Below, one piece after another: positions 1 through 7,298 of a stretch of 11,281 bases of DNA; the stretch's first letter is position 1; each line of letters begins with the position of its first letter. The DNA is from Clostridia bacterium (GTDB lineage: Bacteria; Bacillota; Clostridia; Christensenellales; UBA1242). Both the position numbers and the translations under genes were made by a program. The stretch is from the NCBI GenBank assembly GCA_023228225.1, contig JALOBO010000045.1, forward strand, positions 1 through 11,281. The letters run 5' to 3'. The notes below the pieces were generated by a model that did not search any database, had not been told where the DNA came from, and saw only the letters and a list, made by a program, of their open reading frames with translations.

Positions 1-1217
1 ACATCCTTTTTGGTTATTTTTCGCAATTTACCAAAATTAAATTGTTTTTCGTATTGAGATGTTTTTACCTTTGAATTATCTATATCAAATTTAATCCACA
101 AATGCTCAGTAGATATGTATTTTTTAGCATATTCAAGCATATAAAAAAGAATTAGATTTGAAGGGAGTTTGTCTTTTGTTGAAATGATTTCAATGCGTTT
201 CCAACCTTGTTTAGATAAAAAATATCCTCTATTAATTTCTTTCTTATTAAATTCATCTTGTGTCATGTCACCCATTTTTACTCTTAGGTTATGACCAGAA
301 CCTTGATATTCTATATAAATTTGTTCATTAAGAGATACCATATCTAAAAAACAATTTCCAACTAAATAATTTAATTTATACCTGTAAAAATCTGATAAAT
401 ATTCTTGTTGAGCACTACAAGGTGCAGTATTGTTTTTAAACATTGTTTGTCTAGCTTTATTTTGAAACTCTTCTAGCGCGATAGGATATTCAACTCCATA
501 CTTCTCTAAACAAGTTTTTTTAGAGAGTTCGTGAGGCTCTACTAAAGATAAATACCAATCGACTCCATATTTAATATTATTTGTTATTATAGTTTTATTT
601 TTACATTCATCTGTTTGTGAATAATATTGTTTCCCATATCTTTTAAAAGATGTATCTTTGGCTTTTTCTCTAACTCCTTCAGATTGCATTGGATGTTCTA
701 CGCCAAAATGCTCAAGAGAAGTCTTTCTCTTTTGTTGTTTTATTTCTTCAACTTGTGATATATAATCTACATTATATTTTTTTTGTATCGTAATTTTACT
801 TTTTTCTCTAATCTCTGAACTACACATAGGGCTATTACCACCATACAATTCCTGACAAGTTTCTTTTCTTCTTTGTTTCACTTCCGGAATTTGATTTGAA
901 TTGTCACAGCCGTATGTTTTTCGAACACTCTCTCTACGTTTTTCCTTCATACATAAAGGATTTTTACAACAATCCGAGTGTATGTTAGATTTAATATTAT
1001 TTTTATAATAATCAGAAATTTTTTTATCATAAATATCCCTGCAACCATCTTTTTGATAATCACATTTTAATAATATTCTTTGTGAACCACTTGGAAGCAA
1101 ATCTTCAAATTTTACCATAAAAATATCATTTATCTTTGTAAATATATAACCCTTATTAACATAATAATTTTTATTTGAACCATGCCATTTTACTTTTACT
1201 TGATATGATATTAACAT
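1..1217 (-). CDS. Repeat-array homing-type endonuclease A (3' end cut by window edge)
   Basis: The reading frame is open for 405 codons from ATG 1217 to the window edge with no stop, so the C-terminus is incomplete, probably by only a few residues judging from its paralogue at 7394-8662. An excellent SD (GGGAGGAG, 1227-1234) sets the start. Domains seen: residues 1-97 with a Cys cluster (C52, C59, C83, C84, C89) that looks like a zinc site; residues 98-258 with seven gapless 23-residue repeats; residues 264-405 with a nuclease-like domain containing APCSAQQ, LD (291-292), YIEYQGSGH (301-309), TQDEF, NR and GWKRIEIIST. The C-terminal blocks match the paralogue and resemble Vsr-type/PD-(D/E)XK nucleases (D, E, H residues and a GWK strand). 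It is free-standing behind the probable tail tube gene. The likely role is site-specific DNA cleavage that spreads its own gene. Nuclease activity is inferred; Q305 stands where the paralogue has Asp. Confidence 0.75.
   Translation of the reverse strand, partial: MLISYQVKVKWHGSNKNYYVNKGYIFTKINDIFMVKFEDLLPSGSQRILLKCDYQKDGCRDIYDKKISDYYKNNIKSNIHSDCCKNPLCMKEKRRESVRKTYGCDNSNQIPEVKQRRKETCQELYGGNSPMCSSEIREKSKITIQKKYNVDYISQVEEIKQQKRKTSLEHFGVEHPMQSEGVREKAKDTSFKRYGKQYYSQTDECKNKTIITNNIKYGVDWYLSLVEPHELSKKTCLEKYGVEYPIALEEFQNKARQTMFKNNTAPCSAQQEYLSDFYRYKLNYLVGNCFLDMVSLNEQIYIEYQGSGHNLRVKMGDMTQDEFNKKEINRGYFLSKQGWKRIEIISTKDKLPSNLILFYMLEYAKKYISTEHLWIKFDIDNSKVKTSQYEKQFNFGKLRKITKKD
444..926 (-). repeat. Seven tandem 23-residue coding repeats (69-bp period) in endonuclease A
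   Basis: Residues 98-258 divide exactly into seven units of 23 residues with no gap or insertion. In each unit position 5 is Tyr or Phe, position 6 is Gly or Asn, position 16 is usually hydrophobic and position 23 is Thr. Position 19 is Lys in four of the seven. Positions 8-11 and 13-14 vary most. The repeats are conserved as protein and have diverged at the DNA level. They probably form a chain of small helical DNA-binding modules, like the NUMOD-type modules of homing endonucleases; that function is inference. Confidence 0.85.
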
Positions 1218-1226
1218 TGTTTATTT

Positions 1227-1286
1227 CTCCTCCCGATATTAGAGATAAGATAAATGGAAAAGACACCTGTATCGGCAAGTGTCTTT
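1227..1286 (-). promoter_or_regulatory. Leader of endonuclease A: SD plus possible loop-to-SD pseudoknot
   Basis: On the minus strand the stem-loop at 1259-1286 has the six-base loop CCGATA (1275-1270). The complementary TATCGG (1238-1233) lies 20 bases after the stem and its last two G overlap the SD GGGAGGAG (1234-1227). Pairing of the whole loop with this site would form an H-type pseudoknot covering the edge of the ribosome binding site. The complementarity is direct observation; the regulatory role is inferred. Confidence 0.4.
1259..1286 (-). terminator. 11-bp stem-loop, possible terminator after the tail tube gene
   Basis: The arms 1259-1269 and 1276-1286 pair over 11 bp around a 6-base loop. 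One pair (1267/1278) is G-U in RNA read from the minus strand but a C-A mismatch in RNA read from the plus strand, so the structure suits minus-strand transcripts. Only about four U follow (UUUU then CC), so intrinsic termination would be weak. It may instead, or also, be a leader element of endonuclease A. Confidence 0.45.
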
Positions 1287-1291
1287 ATTAC

Positions 1292-1319
1292 TCTTATAAA
1301 CTCGCGCAAATTTATAAGA
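1292..1319 (-). other. Intergenic 9-bp stem-loop just after the tail tube stop
   Basis: The sequence TCTTATAAA (1292-1300) pairs perfectly with TTTATAAGA (1311-1319) around a 10-base loop containing GCGCG on the minus strand. It begins 22 bases after the stop codon of the 2085-1342 gene and precedes the stronger hairpin at 1259-1286. There is no U-run, so it is not a classical terminator. It could protect the 3' end of the structural mRNA or be part of a composite leader. Confidence 0.4.
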
Positions 1320-1341
1320 AACCATATTAAATATATTTTGT

Positions 1342-2085
1342 TTATGCACTAATTGGAATTCTAATAATTCTACCAAGATTATCACTTGTTCTTGGTTTGA
1401 TTGCTTTAAATGTAAAATTAGAAACAGAAGCATCTCTTGCCGACTTCGTATTTAGTTCAAAATTCCCCGAGGGCAGACATTCGTCCAATTGCACTTGTAT
1501 AGTATATATTGGAGTTTCATCAGAATCTATTTCAATCGTTGTAAGTATACATTTTAATCCATCAGCAAATGAAGTATTATCAATAAGAACCGTACTCGCT
1601 GTTGCTGCACTAGTATAAATATATCCTCTAACTTCAACAATTTGTCCTTCTTCAACACCAGAAGCAAATGTTACAACTTTTCCCTCAATACTATATGTTG
1701 TATTAGCAATAAGAACTCCTGCTGAAGTATAAATTCTAATATCTGTTTCATCATTTTTAGGTGTTTCATCTAATGTTATTTTAATACCTGTATCAGAAAC
1801 AGCAGTATAGAACTTGGGAACCGCCCAAACATCCACGGCAGCAGTAGTAGCGGTTTGACCTAATTGATTTGCTATCCAATCCCATTTAAATTCAATTTCT
1901 GCAAGAGAAATATCTACTTTTCTTGCGCTATGAAGGATCGCTACAAGTGCGTCACCTTTACCTGCGCGAATTTCTTTTTCATCTACGCTAATTTTCATAT
2001 CAGCACTTTGTAGAGTAGTGCTTGCAATCATTTCCCCTGTATCTGTATAAAGGTTTACATCAAATACGTCACAAATAAGACCCAT
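1342..2085 (-). CDS. Probable major tail (tube) protein
   Basis: A 247-residue, beta-rich, mostly soluble protein with no signal peptide or membrane segment. The N-terminal region (residues 1-75) includes SADMKISVDEKEIRAGKGDA and ILHSARKVDISLAEIEFKWDW, a pattern I associate with structural, tube-like proteins of large siphophages. A Thr/Val-rich middle (about 85-170) looks like an added beta domain. The C-terminal part (about 190-247) has YTIQVQLDECLPSGNFEL and ends in FTFKAIKPRTSDNLGRIIRI. The SD is AGGGGGA, 8 bases before ATG 2085. Its place after the neck genes fits tail tube. The assignment comes from gene order and remembered pattern, so another virion protein is possible. Confidence 0.5.
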   Translation of the reverse strand: MGLICDVFDVNLYTDTGEMIASTTLQSADMKISVDEKEIRAGKGDALVAILHSARKVDISLAEIEFKWDWIANQLGQTATTAAVDVWAVPKFYTAVSDTGIKITLDETPKNDETDIRIYTSAGVLIANTTYSIEGKVVTFASGVEEGQIVEVRGYIYTSAATASTVLIDNTSFADGLKCILTTIEIDSDETPIYTIQVQLDECLPSGNFELNTKSARDASVSNFTFKAIKPRTSDNLGRIIRIPISA

Positions 2086-2116
2086 TATATTATTCCCCCT
2101 TTTTTATTTTTAATTT

Positions 2117-2860
2117 TTATTTACCTATACCACTAAATTTATTTAATTTGCTAGAATCAACAAATAAATCATCATATGGACTTTTAAACATATTTATTTC
2201 TTCTGCAAAATCTTCAATAGTAACTTTTTCCGCAACTGTTGCAAATAAGGTATCTGTGTCATACTTCTTCATCTTACGAATTCTATAAAAATCAGCATAT
2301 ATTTGATAAATTGTATAATCAATTAACTCTAAATAATCCTTACCTTTATATACTGAAACAGTTGTAATAATGTCCTCCATAGAAATTTTAGATGAATTTT
2401 TAGACCTAGATGCTAATACTTTATTAGCCCATTCTTGCACTAATTTATTTTTATAAACTTTTTGCTCAAACATTAAATTTTGTTTCATTATGATTTCTCT
2501 AACTTGTTCATAATTTTGTACGGTAATTATATTTTTACCGTCAATTATAAAACCTTCAATTTTATGTTTTTCATCTGAAACAAATATTACTTCTTTTCTT
2601 GTTACAATAGAAAAAGTATCTTCTAATTTTTTAAGTATTTCTTCTTGTGTTAAATTTAATTGTTGCATACACATAAAAACCAAAACTAATAATGGATATT
2701 CATTTTCTTCAAAATGATTTTTAGATATATGTAAAAGATGTGATACTTCAATAAATTTATCATGATCTTTTAATCTAACTGGATAGATAACTATCGGGTT
2801 ATCTTTGTCAAATCCGTCTATATAATCAGGTTGAGCAAAAATATATTTTAATTTTTCCAT
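2117..2860 (-). CDS. Phage structural-module protein of unknown function
   Basis: A 247-residue, charged, mainly helical protein that I cannot assign. It has no membrane segment and no evident catalytic motif. A central part (about 80-125) looks alpha/beta, and the C-terminal half is helical with DYTIYQIYADFYRIRKMKKY followed by ATVAEKVTIEDFAEEINMFK. The start ATG at 2860 overlaps the upstream stop by one base (TAATG), with SD AAAGGA in the end of the upstream gene, so translation is probably coupled. Lying between the tail-completion-like and tube-like genes, it may be a tail assembly factor or chaperone, but that rests only on position. Confidence 0.7.
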   Translation of the reverse strand: MEKLKYIFAQPDYIDGFDKDNPIVIYPVRLKDHDKFIEVSHLLHISKNHFEENEYPLLVLVFMCMQQLNLTQEEILKKLEDTFSIVTRKEVIFVSDEKHKIEGFIIDGKNIITVQNYEQVREIIMKQNLMFEQKVYKNKLVQEWANKVLASRSKNSSKISMEDIITTVSVYKGKDYLELIDYTIYQIYADFYRIRKMKKYDTDTLFATVAEKVTIEDFAEEINMFKSPYDDLFVDSSKLNKFSGIGK

Positions 2861-3348
2861 TATCGCAATCCTTTTAAAGTAGAAGAATTGATAGATATTT
2901 CAATAGAATATACACAATAACTTGTATCTGCAATTCTACCCGACCTAAATCTTGTTATTTCTGCTTCAGTAATGCCTATTCCCTTTTGTTGGTCAATCAT
3001 TTGTGAAATCTCATCAAAAATTCTCATAGGGCGAATTTCTCCGCGATCATGAAGGATAGCAAATCTACTAGGCAAAACTATCTCAATTAAATACGTAATT
3101 TCACTTAAAGGATATCTATTTAGAATCCCAGATAAAGGATTAAGAAACAATCTTATTTTTTCTGTTTCTGAAATACTCCCATCAAAAAATCCCAAGATAA
3201 AATTACCTTCTTCTAAAAGGTCAACAGGTACGGTAGGAGAGTTAATTGGATCATTATTTAAGTAATAAATATATTTATTTATGTTTTCATTGCTATAAAT
3301 TAATGAAAATAGCTTTACTAAATTATTTTCTATATTCGCAAATTTCAT
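2860..3348 (-). CDS. Probable tail-completion or tail-terminator protein, start uncertain
   Basis: About 162 residues from ATG 3348. The C-terminal part contains SRFAILHDRGEIRPMRIFDE, then QKGIGITEAEITRFRSGRI and YCVYSIEISI. This 'dGEIRP.RI..EI...GIG' arrangement is a pattern I recall from neck or tail-completion proteins of large Firmicutes phages, and the position between head-closure and tube genes agrees. The start is ambiguous: the good SD GAGGTGG (3376-3370) is 21 bases from ATG 3348, but only 6 bases (from GAGG) from an in-frame ATT at 3366. The frame also stays open up to a TTG at 3384. It overlaps the following ATG by one base. The function is moderately supported. Confidence 0.6.
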   Translation of the reverse strand: MKFANIENNLVKLFSLIYSNENINKYIYYLNNDPINSPTVPVDLLEEGNFILGFFDGSISETEKIRLFLNPLSGILNRYPLSEITYLIEIVLPSRFAILHDRGEIRPMRIFDEISQMIDQQKGIGITEAEITRFRSGRIADTSYCVYSIEISINSSTLKGLR

Positions 3349-3398
3349 ACTTTTTTCTATCTTAATACACCACCTCAAAACCAAAAACTAAACCCAAC

Positions 3399-4607
3399 TC
3401 AGAATATACTTCTAATCTGTATCACATGTTCATCGAAAACCAAAGCATCATATAATTTTCTCGCTTGCACAACAACATATTTGCTAATATATGCACTATT
3501 AGTTGCTTTTAAAACAATACTATTGCTAGTTTGACTCACAATTGAAACATATGTGTCATCAGTTCCATCCTGATTAAATACTTCCCAAATCACACTCTTT
3601 GTTCCATCTATAATCCCATTATTAAATATAGTAGCTGTGAGTGTAATATTAGTATTTAATTTTACAGTTGTAGCTCCCGTAATACTAACAATATAATTAG
3701 GAGTAATCTCTTCACTTTGAATAATTAAATTAATACTATCCGAAATCCCATTATATGTAACAGTTATGGTTGCATTTCCTTCTGCAATACAGCTAACAAT
3801 TCCATTTACAACCGTTGCAACATTAATATCGCTTGATTGATATGTTAAAGTAGGGGAGAGGACTTGATTACTATTATCAGTACATACTACACTCAAAGTT
3901 AAAGTATCATCAACGTACAATGTAGCATCGTTATTTAAAATACTAACTACATAAACATGTTGGTGAGAATAATAATTAGCAATACCTAAAGTTAAATTAT
4001 CGTCTTCAGTTACTTGATCTTCTTTTATTCTAATATTTAATAATCCTACATTTGAAATTTTATCTATTCCAAGAATACTATAAGCATCATCTGATAATAT
4101 AAATCTTGTATTTTCATCAATCTTCAAACTATTTGTCGTATTAGGACATGTAACTATATTCTCATCCGCAGGAATAGATAAAAATTTATTCTCATCTAAA
4201 CCAACATTGCCCTTACCAACAATACATGGAATCTCATATAAAATTGAATTTTCATCGTAAAAATTTAATGTGTTGTTACATTTAATCATACTGGCAGATT
4301 TATATGCACCTATATCATCAATATTACTTACAATAATCCAATAATTACTTTCCCATTCCACTATTGAACCAGTATTTACAATAGACTCTATAGGCATATG
4401 AATCTTCTTGTCGTATTTACCATCATTTAATGGATTTAAATGTGATTGAATAAGGACTTGTGTTGTAATATTATCAATTACTACACTTTTACCTTCTGCT
4501 GAATAATATCTACGAACATCATAATTATCTTTTACTTCTATAATTGTATCTACAACAGAATTATAATCATTTGAACTGGCACTTATCCAGTTCTTTCTAA
4601 CATTCAT
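3399..4607 (-). CDS. Head-closure-like connector protein with two C-terminal Ig-like domains
   Basis: 402 residues from ATG 4607. An in-frame GTG at 4616 is possible but lies only 2 bases from the SD GAGG (4619-4622), whereas ATG 4607 has an 11-base spacing. The N-terminal part (about 1-210) has RRYYSAEGKSV, GSIVEWESNYWIIVSN and the YKSASMIKCNNTLNFYDE stretch, recalling head-closure or stopper proteins of large siphophages. A BIG2-type domain follows at about 218-298, with INVATVVNGIVSCIAEGNAT and ITVTYNG. A second Ig-like domain fills the last 100 residues, with KSVIWEVF and TNSAYISKYVVVQA. Ig-like domains on phage particles are commonly surface-exposed and may contact host glycans. The Ig call is firm; the closure role is moderate. 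Confidence 0.65.
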   Translation of the reverse strand: MNVRKNWISASSNDYNSVVDTIIEVKDNYDVRRYYSAEGKSVVIDNITTQVLIQSHLNPLNDGKYDKKIHMPIESIVNTGSIVEWESNYWIIVSNIDDIGAYKSASMIKCNNTLNFYDENSILYEIPCIVGKGNVGLDENKFLSIPADENIVTCPNTTNSLKIDENTRFILSDDAYSILGIDKISNVGLLNIRIKEDQVTEDDNLTLGIANYYSHQHVYVVSILNNDATLYVDDTLTLSVVCTDNSNQVLSPTLTYQSSDINVATVVNGIVSCIAEGNATITVTYNGISDSINLIIQSEEITPNYIVSITGATTVKLNTNITLTATIFNNGIIDGTKSVIWEVFNQDGTDDTYVSIVSQTSNSIVLKATNSAYISKYVVVQARKLYDALVFDEHVIQIRSIF

Positions 4608-4627
4608 TAGAATCACAACCTCGTTAA

Positions 4628-4660
4628 GAGTAGAGAATTAAATTAATCAATTCTCTACTC
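4628..4660 (-). other. Perfect 12-bp intercistronic stem-loop
   Basis: GAGTAGAGAATT (4628-4639) pairs without mismatch to AATTCTCTACTC (4649-4660) around a 9-base loop. It lies between the 4951-4676 stop and the SD of the 4607-3399 gene, ending six bases before the SD. No U-run follows on either strand, so it does not look like an intrinsic terminator. An mRNA-processing or stability element, or partial control of the next gene, is more likely. Confidence 0.6.
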
Positions 4661-4675
4661 AAATTAAAAATTATT

Positions 4676-4951
4676 CTAGAATTCCGCTTTAGTTAAACCT
4701 TCAATTCTAATTGCAGAGGCATCCACATCTGCCTTGTAATATAGTTTACTAAATGGAACTGCTAAATTCTGTCTTGATTCTCCTGCTTTTAATACCAATG
4801 TTTCTGTTGCACTTGCTCCGGCAACGTCAAAACAAAGGGTAGCAACATTCGCACTATAATTTACTACAAGATTAATAAACGCTATATCCAATGTTACACT
4901 TTGTTCAATTACATTCGCAGTTAAATCTCTTCCGATAAAATTACTTGCCAT
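4676..4951 (-). CDS. Small beta-rich virion-type protein, function unknown
   Basis: 91 residues from ATG 4951. An in-frame ATG at 4960 directly abuts the SD AGGAGGA (4961-4967) and could not serve, while 4951 has the proper spacing. The protein is made of alternating hydrophobic strands (SVTLDIAFINLVVNYSANVA, ATETLVLKAGESRQ, LYYKADVDASAIRIEGL) and looks like a compact beta sandwich or barrel. It sits between the head-fibre-like gene and the head-closure-like gene, so a minor capsid decoration, fibre-attachment or head-completion subunit is possible. No family is recognised with confidence. Confidence 0.7.
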   Translation of the reverse strand: MASNFIGRDLTANVIEQSVTLDIAFINLVVNYSANVATLCFDVAGASATETLVLKAGESRQNLAVPFSKLYYKADVDASAIRIEGLTKAEF

Positions 4952-5004
4952 TTTATTCATTCCTCCTAAATATTATTTATTAATACAATTTATATTTGAG
5001 TTAT

Positions 5005-5754
5005 TTAAGTAGTTACGATATAATAAATATATACAGTCATTGCACCGGCAGTTACATTGCTAAAATCGGAACCGCTTGTAACCGTTACTCTAGGGGTAAA
5101 TGCTATTCCCATATATGAACTACTACTACCACAAGATGCATTACTACCAACTATCCCTGGAACAAGAACACTTTGAGTAACATTTCCACTTAACCCATCT
5201 GGTACTCCTGCCGTTCCAACCTTAATTATTGCACTAGTATCCCCTGCAAATCCTTCAGCTACAACTGCTTTCCATCCTAAAGGAATAGCACCTGCTGGCA
5301 ATTGCGAAGTAAAATCAATATAGCCATTTGCATCACTACTATCATCAGTGAAATCAGCAATAGCACATATTTTGTTAATATATGATAATTTAGGAACTGC
5401 TAAAGCCAAAGTACCATCTGAACCTAAAGTTGCATCTCCATCTACAACAACAGATACTACATCATTCCCATCACCAACAAGTATTTGTCCAGAAGTTTTT
5501 GCGTCTAATACAGTTGTGCCAGTAGCTCCACCCACAACAATAGAACCCCTTGCAACTCCATCTAGTACATTTAATTCTGTTGCGGTAGCAGTTAATACTA
5601 CATCTTCATTTAATTTAGGACTAGTTAATACTATTCCATTTATATTTTTATTCGCATCAAGAACCACTGCTTTACTAGCTTCTGCTGTTCCAAGAGTTAT
5701 ATCTTCATATGCAGACGCCATAGGTGTTTTATATTGAAAATCACTATATCCCAT
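5005..5754 (-). CDS. Head-fibre-like or capsid fibre protein
   Basis: A 249-residue Gly/Ser/Thr/Val-rich protein with low charge. The N-terminal half includes SKAVVLDANKNINGIV followed by ATATELNVLDGV (56-67), a motif common in phage head and tail fibre shafts. Residues 68-120 continue in short repetitive beta strands typical of trimeric fibres. Residues 125-249 look like a globular beta-sandwich tip (LPAGAIPLGWKAVVAEGF, GDTSAIIKVG, closing AGAMTVYIYYIVTT). The SD AAAGGAGGA precedes ATG 5754. Its location among head genes, far from the expected tail-fibre region, favours a capsid-borne fibre of the phi29-type head-fibre idea over a receptor-binding tail fibre. The precise role is inferred. 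Confidence 0.6.
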   Translation of the reverse strand: MGYSDFQYKTPMASAYEDITLGTAEASKAVVLDANKNINGIVLTSPKLNEDVVLTATATELNVLDGVARGSIVVGGATGTTVLDAKTSGQILVGDGNDVVSVVVDGDATLGSDGTLALAVPKLSYINKICAIADFTDDSSDANGYIDFTSQLPAGAIPLGWKAVVAEGFAGDTSAIIKVGTAGVPDGLSGNVTQSVLVPGIVGSNASCGSSSSYMGIAFTPRVTVTSGSDFSNVTAGAMTVYIYYIVTT

Positions 5755-5792
5755 TATGTATTATCCTCCTTTTTATATTTTGTATTATTTAA

Positions 5793-6029
5793 TTACAAGA
5801 TTTCCCTTTCATAATTAGGTATCCTCTTAATAAAATTACTTATACTAAGAATTTCTCCTCTTAATTCAGGATAATCATGTAAAGAAATTTTGAATTGTTT
5901 CTCAATCATATGCATAAGATTATTTATTTTTAGATATTCTTTTTTGCATAAATCTTCTAAACTTATTTCATATTGCGGTGTTTTAATAAGAATATTACCT
6001 TTATTATTGTTTTTATTTACATTATTCAT
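5793..6029 (-). CDS. Small phage protein of unknown function
   Basis: A 78-residue protein with an Asn/Lys-rich N-terminus (MNNVNKNNNKGN), then a probably helical body with YEISLEDLCKKEYLKINNLM and the stretch ISLHDYPELRGEILSISNFI. It has no membrane segment or catalytic motif. It starts 12 bases after the connector stop with SD GGTGA and fits an operon with its neighbours. Its DYPELRGEI.. segment reminds me of small proteins conserved beside connector genes in large Bacillus or Clostridium phages, but I cannot name a function. Confidence 0.6.
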   Translation of the reverse strand: MNNVNKNNNKGNILIKTPQYEISLEDLCKKEYLKINNLMHMIEKQFKISLHDYPELRGEILSISNFIKRIPNYEREIL

Positions 6030-6041
6030 ATTTTCACCAAC

Positions 6042-6725
6042 TTAAGTATTAGAATAAGAATAAAATTCTTGTCTAAAATCCTTAATTTCTTCTTCTAAAT
6101 TCTTTAACATTAATGAATAAGTCTTATATTCATCTACTTTATTTGTTAGACGATTAAAATCCTTAGTCCCTATTGTTGTTTTTAATCTAGATAATGGTTT
6201 TAGCAAATAATCTAAATATGCTTTTTTCATATTTAATGCGATTAATTCAATCTCATCAATATCTAAATCCTCATCCATTATTCCATCGTAAATTCTAATT
6301 ACTGATAAATTTATATTTGTACTACCTGTATCCACAAACGTTGTAGTAATATCGCTAACCCCTGTTTTAGTTATTGTTAAAACTGGATAAGTACCATCTT
6401 GAATAATAACTGTCCAATCTGCTTGAATTGCCGTTTTAATTTTATTAGCTATTCCTAGCAATGTATCAGTAGTTAATAAAGCGATGGTATATGTATCAGA
6501 ATTTATGTTTAGAGTTATATTACCACTTGTTTCTAATATATTAAATATTACTAAAACTGAATTATCTGTATAAAGAGTGTAACCTAAATCATGTGGTGTA
6601 GTTTTATAACTATATCCAATTGCTGTTTCAAAAAACTCAAAAACTAAATCTTGTTTATAAGTGAAATCTTCATCTGATACTTTAATTATGAATTTATCAT
6701 ATATTTTTTGAAGTAAAGTTCCCAA
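6042..6725 (-). CDS. Probable head-tail connector protein with an inserted beta domain
   Basis: 227 residues from TTG 6725. The frame extends to GTG 6734, but that codon lies inside the SD AGGTGG; TTG 6725 is five bases past it and no ATG occurs until far inside the gene. Numbering from 6734, residues 1-50 (MVILGTLLQKIYDKF.. then DLVFEFFETAIGYS) and 150-230 (DIDEIELIALNMKKAYLDYL, GTKDFN at 189-194, a final helix) form a helical connector-like body that I recall from large Firmicutes phages. Between them, residues 55-148 form a Thr/Ile-rich beta domain (ITLNINSDTYTIALLTTDT, IANKIKTAI, YPVLTITKTGVSD) of a kind often added to virion proteins. The connector role is inferred from pattern and position. 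Confidence 0.55.
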   Translation of the reverse strand: MGTLLQKIYDKFIIKVSDEDFTYKQDLVFEFFETAIGYSYKTTPHDLGYTLYTDNSVLVIFNILETSGNITLNINSDTYTIALLTTDTLLGIANKIKTAIQADWTVIIQDGTYPVLTITKTGVSDITTTFVDTGSTNINLSVIRIYDGIMDEDLDIDEIELIALNMKKAYLDYLLKPLSRLKTTIGTKDFNRLTNKVDEYKTYSLMLKNLEEEIKDFRQEFYSYSNT

Positions 6726-6740
6726 TATCACCACCTAGCC

Positions 6741-7298
6741 TTAATCTGTTTTAAATGGGAGAGAAGTGTGACTTTCTAGTAACTTGATCTTCTCATAATC
6801 ATTAATCTTTGCTTTTCTTGCGTAGTTCATTATTTTTGATTTTTCTTGATTAGTAACTACATTTTCTTCAATATTTTTCTTAAATGCCTTAAATGTTTTC
6901 AATTCAAAAATTTCTTTACATTTTTCTTCTGTTAAAATTAATTGAACTCTATTTTCTGCTTTACAATCAAAACCCAAGTGTTCACGCAAAGCAGGATTGT
7001 GGATGTAAACTCTACTGTGAGAACCAATTCTATCCGATCCGACAAAGAAGGTATTGCCATTTTGCACTTGTGTTTCAATTTCCATATTAGTTATATAAAC
7101 TACATTCCTTGCTTTAAGAAATTCATCTCCTTGTGAGGTTTTTTGTTCCCATGAGATATTCCAATCACATAGATTTTCAACTTTACTTCTTTCATTCCAA
7201 TTGATAGGAGTTGGTTGTGTTGATTGTTCTATTGGGAGTGTTGTTTGATTAGTTTCCTTAGTTGTTTCTTTAATTATTTCTTTTTCCTTATTAGCCAT
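6741..7298 (-). CDS. Unknown structural-module protein downstream of the capsid genes
   Basis: A 185-residue protein with no recognised family. Residues 1-35 are a low-complexity Lys/Glu/Thr/Gln/Pro tail, likely disordered. The folded part starts near WNERSKVENLCDWNISW, continues with ARNVVYITNMEIETQVQ, a Gly-bounded segment NGNTFFVGSDRIGSHSRVYI and NPALREHLGF, and ends in a charged helical region. Three Cys (44, 112, 127) do not form an obvious metal site. The SD GGAGGG precedes ATG 7298. Lying between capsid and connector genes it is probably a virion or head-assembly protein, but this is positional only. Confidence 0.7.
   Translation of the reverse strand: MANKEKEIIKETTKETNQTTLPIEQSTQPTPINWNERSKVENLCDWNISWEQKTSQGDEFLKARNVVYITNMEIETQVQNGNTFFVGSDRIGSHSRVYIHNPALREHLGFDCKAENRVQLILTEEKCKEIFELKTFKAFKKNIEENVVTNQEKSKIMNYARKAKINDYEKIKLLESHTSLPFKTD

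Noticed and set aside
444..926. 69-bp periodic DNA considered as CRISPR or satellite repeat
   Set aside because: Periodicity is only at protein level within an open frame; the DNA units are strongly diverged and have no spacers.
1239..1618. Short ORFs at 1239-1433 (minus) and 1397-1618 (plus)
   Set aside because: They overlap the tail-tube gene and its terminal hairpins in other frames, lack suitable ribosome binding sites and show no recognisable protein pattern.
5348..5737. Plus-strand ORF of 129 codons
   Set aside because: It is a mirror of the head-fibre-like gene caused by its codon composition; low-complexity translation and no SD.
6893..7136. Two overlapping plus-strand ORFs
   Set aside because: Shadows of the 7298-6741 gene with hydrophobic, random-looking translations.
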